Positions 26,401 through 30,441 of a DNA stretch of 30,441 bases are shown piece after piece. Made by a program: the position numbers and the translations under genes. The notes under the pieces were generated by a model that was not told the DNA's origin, did not search any database, and was given only the letters and a program-made list of their open reading frames with translations. This DNA is from a virus. The stretch is from the IMG/VR virus record IMGVR_UViG_3300029787_000221, positions 1-30,441 of that record; one strand, given 5' to 3'. Each line of letters opens with the position of its first letter. Within the stretch, counting starts at the first letter, position 1.

Positions 26401-27673
26401 ACTTGATGGAATAAAACCAGACACCGTTCCTGTTCTTTTGACAGAAAATATTACATCAACAGATACTGTTATTTCTGTTGCAAACACTGCACCATTTACA
26501 AAATTTGAAGGAATAACAACTAGTGCTGGTTATGTTCAGATAGGAAAAGAAATTATGTTCTATAATGGAATAGGTTCTGGAAACTTGACAGTTGGTGCGA
26601 GAGGATTTGGAGGATCTCCACAGGATGCTCATTTCATTAATGACCAAGCATTTAAGTATGAGTTTAATGGTATATCTATGACGGGTATTAACACAACTCA
26701 TAACCTACCAACTAATGCCACATTACAATCATTAAAAACTAGTGATACTTATCTCTTAGAGATTAATAGAGGAGCAGGAAGATCTAACTTATTGAATAGA
26801 TCAACTGGTGTTAATCAGATTAGTTTTACAGATGAAAAAATTGGTGGAGAAAATCAATCTGTAGGATCACAAAACTTCCAGTATGATGCATTTGTTCCTT
26901 CATTCTCTGTAATGACACCATCAACATCTACTACTATATCAAGTCAATTGAGATCTGTTTCTGGAACAAGTGAGGGTGGTTCTGAAATATCATTTGTAGA
27001 TCAAGGATTTGAAAGTGTTGAATTTAATCAATTGAATAGATTATCTACACCAAGACTTCTAAGTTCAAAAGTCAATGAAAATGCAAGGTTGAGTGGTTTA
27101 CCTCGAAATAAATCTGTTACACTATTAACCCAATTTAATACTACTGACCCTAATTTATCTCCAGTTTTAGACACTATGAATGGTGCATTTAGATTCATGA
27201 GAAATAGATTGAATTTGCCTATAAGTGATTACACTGTAGATTCTAGGTCAAATAATATATCTGGTGACCCACACTCATCATGTTATATTTCACAAAAAGT
27301 GAATTTGCAACAAGCATCAACATCATTAAAAGTATTGATAAGTGCGTATCGACATCCATCTGCTGATTTCAGAGTTTTATATCGATTATTCAAGACGGAC
27401 TCAAGTGAAGTAGAACAATCATACGAACTATTTCCTGGTTTTGATAACTTAAATGATGTGGGTATTGATAAGATTGTTGTTGATCCTAAATTAAATAGTG
27501 GAAAACCTGATGTATTCGTACCAGCAAGTAAAGAAGGTGAATTTAGACAATATGAATTTACTGTTGATGAGTTGGATGAGTTTGTTGGATTCCAAATTAA
27601 GATAGTATCAAGTGGAACTAACGAAGCATATCCTCCAAGATATAAGGACTTAAGAGTAATTGCTTTAGCATAA
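20480..27673 (+). CDS. DUF4815 giant baseplate/fibre structural protein
   Basis: The protein has 2397 residues. The N-terminus (NISPYYDDFNDDNNFYRVLF, RPGRPVQARELTTLQSILQN, then FGNHVFKDGSMVLPGG) is the DUF4815 signature of marine T4-like phage structural proteins. Residues 1123-1165 (RRYTMRDIGKLEDRIENLE) look like a short coiled coil. At 1544-1564 lies a proline stretch followed by eight arginines, just before DPLAQSFTVDETG, a conserved beta domain (1565-1740). GGxGY and 'RGxxG' modules follow. The last 160 residues (ISAYRHPSADFRVLYRLF, then FRQYEFTVDEL and FQIKIV) match a C-terminal domain I recall from cyanophage fibre-like proteins. Its place between gp8 and gp13 is that of T4 genes 9-12, so an outer baseplate, pin or fibre-attachment role is inferred. 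The stop and the next start share a base. Confidence 0.85.
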   Translation: MSQKTNLNISPYYDDFNDDNNFYRVLFRPGRPVQARELTTLQSILQNQIQSFGNHVFKDGSMVLPGGVSYDDRYFSVKLESEHLGLPISLYLNNLKGKKLKGQNSGIQFLVNDCKLPNESTDITDTTIFVKYLTGNNENIIANLEDGEPLLTLEDITYGNTTLVAGESVATLVPTNASATGSAVKMNEGVYFIRGTFVSVPASTIVLDAYSNEPSYRVGLRITESIITAKEDSSLYDNAKGFSNFAAPGADRFKITATLTKKSLTDTSDVNFVEVIKLREGKLKKLQDFSVYNELEKYLAARTFEESGNYSIDNFKVEVSDSLDDGLSNRGIFKSNQITEEGNTPSDDLGCLEVSSGKAYVQGFRISTPGTTIVDFEKPRDKGKVNTALVPFDMGTLIRVNNVSGTPVLGTGVSENTVSLLSRRKDSSVATGIPSGAYEIGKARVYSFGLRNTPYADNASQWNLHLFDVQTYTFITLNTSLTATISSFVRGASSGATGFINGSVSGATDIVLSQTSGTFIPNEKLIINESEESFRSITSVRQYTFEDVKSVYQNTNGMTGGITGFIDFSADTILETTRIQSLPSFNNSVISSTNGITGTITSPGNAFTGIKTDSVLQYQTAGTSDINFNRVTAISSDLKTLTVAGITTVSGINDGKVGINTTSSVSLVSPVVVDKEDTGLYAKLGFDNICEVDLANATLAVSSQSAMFALSANSTIQAVPAGITSAFYSNFDTQKYSLVYSDGTVEPLTRDQFELVDGGSKVQFSGLSKNSGNAVLNVTVEKQSITNKTKQFTRSNKIVIDKTKVGVSTSTNGLTFNQYYGLRIEDREISLNAPDIVDVVSVLESKNNNDPTLDKITTVSGLSLNTNTIDGEKIIGAESGATAQLITRVDGENVEVAYFTDTKFVLGELITFQESNIETTVQAITLGNNINVTQKYSLDKGQREQYYDYSRIVRKPTLSAPSRRLLVIFNSYIVPTTDTGDLFTVNSYDQERFTSDVPHLDNNLRATDTLDFRPRVSPTSSTSTSPFAFTSRDFSVSGSTPSLVVSPEGDSRLGYSYFLPRIDKLVLSRGEAYEGSFSILKGVSSLNPKPPALIDGAMHLATIELPAYLYNSSDAKVTLIENRRYTMRDIGKLEDRIENLEIATSLSLLELDTKTLQIKDTTGDRFKSGFFVDDFKDVSRIDLENQDTKISIDTETGEMLVPVDQFSVKPLLGVSESIDISSADFSQNLPLLDSNVQKTGDLITLKYSEILSDIGNTQASRVENVNPYEVVVREGRITLNPSEDNWTRVVEIDGGTRTLLGDNAGTSTERVLTSSIPAPFIRSRNVGFSALNLTPGVTHYPFFDGRSGIDIVPKLLEIGMVSGTFSINETVRGILPDGNQLISFRVAQPNHKTGAYNSPTSVFASNPYDNSLSLGSFYTESSVVLNIDIASLCQDAQGQFFGRVRNNLRLVGETSGAIATITNVRLIPDEFGAVYGAFFFRNPTTTPPPPLRFTNGIKTFRLSSSVNNAEPVTGDEGIGITRGEARYSTFGLINTFTSTTTIIRRPPAPPAAPPGRRRRRNRRRDPLAQSFTVDETGMFLSSLDLFFFEKDDRVPLTVQIRTVELGTPTNELVYDFSEIDLDPTQLDANGESIIKTSSDASLPTRVTFPSPIYLEPDREYAIVLLAPATIRYKAWIAQMGEETIETQTLGVDDGSKSIVTKQYLGGSLFKSQNGTVWTATQTQDLKFSLYKCSFVTSPGTLTLFNSDLTTSDLVNLRLQDNSFKSYPRKLKVGINTTNALSSVISVGTKVSASNVAPYTNSTDAKGFVEKIGGPIVTSSVSTVGSGYSTGSYLNVSLYSLTGNGSGVVAGTVVIGGTGAVSSVSIASTGNGHVVGDVLGITTADMGNAGSGGEVTVTSIFGMDTLYLTNVQGEKINNGRKLVYYTDVLTGTIASTSPLVDIRGDSILNGDLYSGNVVEVNTSNHSMNSIQNVVQLDGIKPDTVPVLLTENITSTDTVISVANTAPFTKFEGITTSAGYVQIGKEIMFYNGIGSGNLTVGARGFGGSPQDAHFINDQAFKYEFNGISMTGINTTHNLPTNATLQSLKTSDTYLLEINRGAGRSNLLNRSTGVNQISFTDEKIGGENQSVGSQNFQYDAFVPSFSVMTPSTSTTISSQLRSVSGTSEGGSEISFVDQGFESVEFNQLNRLSTPRLLSSKVNENARLSGLPRNKSVTLLTQFNTTDPNLSPVLDTMNGAFRFMRNRLNLPISDYTVDSRSNNISGDPHSSCYISQKVNLQQASTSLKVLISAYRHPSADFRVLYRLFKTDSSEVEQSYELFPGFDNLNDVGIDKIVVDPKLNSGKPDVFVPASKEGEFRQYEFTVDELDEFVGFQIKIVSSGTNEAYPPRYKDLRVIALA
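23846..23970 (+). other. Predicted coiled-coil segment (in DUF4815 protein)
   Basis: Residues about 1123-1165 carry RRYTMRDIGKLEDRIENLE and then LSLLELDTKTLQI, with leucines and isoleucines at near-heptad spacing and charged positions between. This fits a trimerising or dimerising coiled coil splitting the N-terminal half from the following beta domains. No other helix-rich stretch stands out in the protein. Confidence 0.55.
25109..25171 (+). other. Pro-rich/poly-Arg linker (in DUF4815 protein)
   Basis: Residues 1544-1564 read RR, then PPAPPAAPPG, then RRRRRNRRR: ten arginines and six prolines within 21 residues, encoded by CCA/GCA and AGA/AGG runs. It sits exactly between the upstream beta region and the conserved DPLAQSF domain. 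The rest of the protein is acidic to neutral, so this is a strong local charge anomaly. Confidence 0.85.
25915..26125 (+). repeat. GGxGY-like modules in DUF4815 protein
   Basis: SSVSTVGSGYSTGSYLNVSL, then GNGSGVVAGTVVIGGTG, then SSVSIASTGNGHVVGDVLGI. These follow the strand-[GS]GxGY-strand-GxGxG pattern found in the gp7-like protein and gp8. Protein-level similarity only. Confidence 0.55.
26482..26680 (+). repeat. 'RG-F-x-G' module in DUF4815 protein
   Basis: AGYVQIGKEIMFYNGIGSG, then VGARGFGGSPQDAHF, then FKYEFNGI. It matches the gp7-like protein's module at 6961-7170 in motif order: I-G-x-E-[VI]-x-x-Y, RGFxG and a following histidine. This links the two giant proteins. Confidence 0.6.
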
Positions 27674-27870
27674 TGATTCCAGTTAATGGTTACAAACATC
27701 TATACCGAGATGAAAAATCAGGTGCCATTGTAAGTACCGATTCTCAGGGGTACTTACAATACAAAAAAATACAACAACAGAAGAAATATCAAGAGGATGA
27801 GGTTGAAAGATTAAGAACAGAGGTTGATGAACTTAAATCATTAATCTCAAAAATAATTAATAAATCCTGA
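27673..27870 (+). CDS. Small coiled-coil phage protein
   Basis: The protein has 65 residues. The N-terminal half (MIPVNGYKHLYRDEKSGAIV) is of a type I recall from small cyanophage proteins. The C-terminal half (YQEDEVERLRTEVDELKSLI) has leucine, valine and isoleucine at heptad spacing and is a likely coiled coil. The start codon shares its A with the TAA of the DUF4815 gene (TAATG), so it should be translationally coupled to it. An oligomeric accessory or chaperone for the large baseplate protein is one inference. No other function is readable. Confidence 0.8.
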   Translation: MIPVNGYKHLYRDEKSGAIVSTDSQGYLQYKKIQQQKKYQEDEVERLRTEVDELKSLISKIINKS

Positions 27871-27874
27871 TAGA

Positions 27875-27882
27875 TATAAATA
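27875..27882 (+). promoter_or_regulatory. Late promoter before the neck gene group
   Basis: TATAAATA lies five bases after the stop of the coiled-coil gene and 22 bases before the ATG at 27905. The box is a perfect late-promoter match in an intergenic gap of only 34 bases. It should drive the 112-residue, 294-residue, gp13 and gp14 genes, which have no promoter of their own. Confidence 0.75.
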
Positions 27883-27904
27883 TTTAAAAATGTATTGATT
27901 AATA

Positions 27905-28243
27905 ATGGCAGTCTATGTATCAAATATCACGATTGAGCAAGGGTTTGACTTTGATACTTCCTTTCAATTAGAGGATACTCGCTCCAACGAGTTCTTAAAT
28001 TTGGTTGGAGCAGCAACAACAGCGATGATTAGAAAACATTCATCAGCTAAAAATAAAGTTTCCTTTGCTACTACTGTTGCAGATCCTGAAACAGGTATAA
28101 TTTCTATATCACTAACTGCTGCCAACACAGTATCATTAAAACCTGGAAGATACGTATATGATGTAAAAATAATAACTTCTGGCGGTCAGGAATATAAAGC
28201 CATAGAAGGAACAGCACTCGTCAGATCTGGAGTAACAAGGTAA
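27905..28243 (+). CDS. Small beta-sandwich structural protein
   Basis: The protein has 112 residues. The pattern ITIEQGFDFDTSFQLED, then AMIRKHSSA, then GIISISLTAANTVSLKPGRYVYDVKI, ending EGTALVRSGVTR, is that of a phage Ig-like domain resembling the N-terminal domain of baseplate protein BppU: a leading 'binding-like' strand set, L-x-x-GRYVYD, and a final EG-x-x-x-V-x-x-x-V-T-R. A virion role, perhaps joining a fibre to the baseplate or neck, is inferred. It has its own late promoter (27875-27882), and its stop overlaps the next start by one base (TAATG). I recall such small proteins near gp13 in T4-like cyanophages. Confidence 0.75.
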   Translation: MAVYVSNITIEQGFDFDTSFQLEDTRSNEFLNLVGAATTAMIRKHSSAKNKVSFATTVADPETGIISISLTAANTVSLKPGRYVYDVKIITSGGQEYKAIEGTALVRSGVTR

Positions 28244-29127
28244 TGACAACTATCAATGATCGAATTGGTTCACAAAATGTAATTAGGGTATTATCTAATG
28301 CTTCGGCACCTCCGACTAGATTAGCGAACTTAAGTGATGTTAATTCGACAAGAAAAACTGAAGATGGTTTAGTATTAGTATGGGATTTGACAGGTGAAAA
28401 ATTTGTTTTAACTGATACGATTGATGCTGCTACTATTATTCAAACTGGTATTACATCATTTTCTAATGTAACAAACTCTACAAGTCCGACAACAGGAGCA
28501 TTGAAGATTGCTGGTGGTGTTGGAATAGAAAAGAATTTAAATATAGCAGCAAATCTACAAGTTACTGGTTTATCCACATTTGTGGGAGTCGTAACTACGT
28601 CTAATGATTTGTATGTTGGTGGTGATTTATATGTAAAGGATGATATTGTATATGATGAAGTAAATGGAAGACAAATTAATATATCAGGTATTGGTACTTT
28701 TGGTTCTATCTTTATAGGAGGAACTGAAGTTATATCTTCATCTCTAGCATTAGAAAATGTTTCTTCTTTAGATACAACTACAACATCAACAGTTCAAAAT
28801 GTAATTTTTTCAGGTGGTGCTACTAATACTTTTGACAGTTTAAATATAACAGGAATAGCAACCTTTTTAAGTCAAACAAATATTAACACTCTAAGTGTAA
28901 CTGGAGTCACTACAACCGCTGGATTGCTAGATATAAATGCAGGTGGTCAGGCAAATACCTTCAAAGTAGAAGATTTGACAGCTGGTCGCATTGTTCTTGC
29001 TGGAACTGGAGGAGAGTTAGAAGACAGTGGTAACTTAACATTTAATGGAAGTTTACTCACTGTTACAGGAGCACTTACTGCAACTGGAACGCTAACTGCT
29101 GGATTGATTGATGGAGGCTCGTATTAA
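28243..29127 (+). CDS. Fibre-like virion structural protein
   Basis: The protein has 294 residues. Near the N-terminus LANLSDVNSTRKTEDGLVLV followed by WDLTGEKFV fits the 'L-x-D-V-x-x-x-x-x-x-D-G-x-x-L' motif common in phage tail-fibre proteins. The rest is a series of short beta repeats (GALKIAGGVGIEKNLNIAAN, LQVTGLSTFVGVVTT, then INISGIGTFGSIFIGG, then LNITGIATFLSQTN) typical of trimeric beta-helical fibres. A role as a tail or neck fibre, or a whisker-like part occupying the place of wac in T4, is inferred from its position right before gp13. Both ends overlap neighbours by one base (TAATG). Confidence 0.75.
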   Translation: MTTINDRIGSQNVIRVLSNASAPPTRLANLSDVNSTRKTEDGLVLVWDLTGEKFVLTDTIDAATIIQTGITSFSNVTNSTSPTTGALKIAGGVGIEKNLNIAANLQVTGLSTFVGVVTTSNDLYVGGDLYVKDDIVYDEVNGRQINISGIGTFGSIFIGGTEVISSSLALENVSSLDTTTTSTVQNVIFSGGATNTFDSLNITGIATFLSQTNINTLSVTGVTTTAGLLDINAGGQANTFKVEDLTAGRIVLAGTGGELEDSGNLTFNGSLLTVTGALTATGTLTAGLIDGGSY

Positions 29128-29969
29128 TGGCAAAACCAACCACTAGACAGGAACTAGTTGATTATTGTTTAAGACAACTAGGTGCACCTGTTCTAGAGAT
29201 AAATGTAGATGATGATCAAATTGACGATTTAGTTGATGATGCTATTCAGTATTTCAATGAAAGACACTTTGATGGTGTTGAGAGAATGTATTTGAAATAC
29301 AAAATAACTGAAGACGATATTAATAGAGCAAGTGGAAGTGGGACAGATGGTGTTGGAATAGTCACAACAACAGGAACTGCAAATGTAAGTGGAATTGGAA
29401 CAATCACTTCTAATTTTTATGAAAATTCTAATTTTATTCAAGTTCCAGATTCTGTTGTAGGAATCGAAAGAATATTCAAATTTGATACAAGTTCAATATC
29501 TGGTGGTATGTTTAGTATCAAGTATCAGTTATTTTTGAATGACTTGTATTATTTCAACTCAGTTGAACTTATGCAATATGCGATGACTAAAAGATATTTG
29601 GAGGATATTGATTTTTTATTAACCACAGATAAACAAATAAGATTTAATAAAAGACAAAATAGATTATATTTAGATATTGATTGGAAATCTCAGGAAAAAG
29701 ATACATTTATAGTCATTGATTGTTTTAGAGCATTAGATCCTGCAGATTTTTCAAAAGTTTTTAATGATAGTTTTATAAAAAGATACTTGACACTTCTAAT
29801 TAAAAGACAGTGGGGATTAAATATGATGAAATTTAGTGGAACTCGATTACCTGGTGGAATCGAATTAAATGGTAGGCAGTATTATGAAGATGCTGAAAGA
29901 GAATTGGCAGATATAAAACAAAGAATGTCTCTCGAATACGAGTTGCCACCTCTCGATTTTATAGGATAG
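29127..29969 (+). CDS. gp13: Neck protein gp13
   Basis: The protein has 280 residues (T4 gp13: 309). It begins AKPTTRQELVDYCLRQLGAP and continues VLEINVDDDQIDDLVDDAIQYF, the conserved N-terminal block of the gp13 head-completion/neck family. FNDSFIKRYLTLLIKRQWG and FSGTRLPGGIELNGRQYYE near the C-terminus are also typical. With gp14 it forms the neck that closes the DNA-filled head and receives the tail. An insertion at about 73-95 (TDGVGIVTTTGTANVSGIGT) resembles the VGIGT repeats of the fibre and baseplate genes. The start overlaps the fibre-like gene by one base, and gp14 starts six bases after its stop. Confidence 0.93.
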   Translation: MAKPTTRQELVDYCLRQLGAPVLEINVDDDQIDDLVDDAIQYFNERHFDGVERMYLKYKITEDDINRASGSGTDGVGIVTTTGTANVSGIGTITSNFYENSNFIQVPDSVVGIERIFKFDTSSISGGMFSIKYQLFLNDLYYFNSVELMQYAMTKRYLEDIDFLLTTDKQIRFNKRQNRLYLDIDWKSQEKDTFIVIDCFRALDPADFSKVFNDSFIKRYLTLLIKRQWGLNMMKFSGTRLPGGIELNGRQYYEDAERELADIKQRMSLEYELPPLDFIG

Positions 29970-29975
29970 TGACAC

Positions 29976-30441
29976 ATGGCATTAAATCCGTTTTTTCTAC
30001 AAGGATCTAAAACTGAACAATTTTTACTACAAGATGTAATTAATGAGCAGTTAAAAATTTATGGTATAGATGTCTTCTACTTACCTAGAAAAATTTTTAA
30101 GACTGATAATATTATTCGAGAGGTTCAGTCATCAAAATTTGATGATTCGTTTATTCTTGAAGCATATTTAAATAACTATGAGGGTTATAATCCAAACAGT
30201 GATTTAATGACTAAGTTTGGATTAAGATTGACAAATGAAGTAAGTTTAACAATATCTAGAGAAAGATTTGAAGAGTTTATAACACCATTTCTAGAAGGTA
30301 TTACATCAGGTATTAAAGAGGGTCTCATAACAGATTATACCTTTGAAGATTTAGTCAATCGACCAAAAGAAGGAGACTTAATATACTTCCCTCTTGGAGA
30401 GAGATTATTTGAAATTAAAAGAGTTGAATCTGAGAAACCAT
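29976..30441 (+). CDS. gp14: Neck protein gp14, 3'-truncated by window
   Basis: 155 complete codons are present before the window ends, so more than half of an expected protein of about 256 residues (the T4 length). The start, ALNPFFLQGSKTEQFLLQDV, then KIYGIDVFYLPRKI and FEEFITPFLEGI, is the conserved N-terminus of gp14, the neck partner of gp13. The start ATG at 29976 lies six bases after the gp13 stop. In T4 genes 15 and the terminase follow; that continuation lies outside the window. Confidence 0.93.
   Translation, partial: MALNPFFLQGSKTEQFLLQDVINEQLKIYGIDVFYLPRKIFKTDNIIREVQSSKFDDSFILEAYLNNYEGYNPNSDLMTKFGLRLTNEVSLTISRERFEEFITPFLEGITSGIKEGLITDYTFEDLVNRPKEGDLIYFPLGERLFEIKRVESEKP

Overview
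The window reads as part of the genome of a T4-like marine myovirus, most like the cyanophages of Prochlorococcus or Synechococcus (family Kyanoviridae), with a SAR11 myophage as the main alternative. The reasons are an all-plus-strand, tightly packed gene order of recognisable T4 morphogenesis proteins (gp25, gp6, gp7, gp8, then gp13 and gp14), small accessory proteins of kinds I recall from T4-like cyanophages, TATAAATA late promoters, and a low GC content over most of the window. The assignment rests on recalled family features, not on a search. No tRNA, CRISPR array, insertion sequence, integrase or photosynthesis gene is visible.

Positions 1-1813 form a GC-richer accessory module of four genes: three small proteins of unknown function and a 290-residue protein with motifs like those of the covalent nucleotidyltransferase (ligase) superfamily. 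The first two genes each end in a hairpin that wraps the stop codon and are each followed by the same 16-base promoter-like word. A strong GC hairpin at 1823-1848 closes the module. Positions 1957-4265 are AT-richer: an AbrB-like protein, two small paralogues, a GT-A glycosyltransferase behind a near-consensus sigma70 promoter, a basic 48-residue peptide, a zinc-ribbon protein and a conserved 229-residue protein. Several of these overlap by a few bases. A textbook rho-independent terminator at 4274-4300 ends this block.

Two tandem late promoters (4309-4347) open the structural block. It encodes baseplate wedge proteins gp25 and gp6, a giant 4028-residue gp7-like protein containing a YHYH domain, gp8 behind its own late promoter, and a 2397-residue DUF4815 baseplate or fibre protein. 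A 65-residue coiled-coil protein follows. A further late promoter at 27875 precedes a 112-residue beta-sandwich protein, a 294-residue fibre-like protein, and the neck proteins gp13 and gp14, the last cut by the window end.

Together the structural genes would build the baseplate wedge around the tail hub and the head-tail neck. The unusual feature is the size and modular build of the gp7-like and DUF4815 proteins. They share several small beta-rich repeat modules (GGxGY, 'RGxxG', 'H-x-F-x-x-G-d-x-V', VGIGT), some of which also occur in gp8, gp13 and the fibre-like protein. The intergenic stretches are all under 150 bases; the only ones above 50 bases are 247-326, 648-721, 1814-1956 and 4266-4372, and all are described below.
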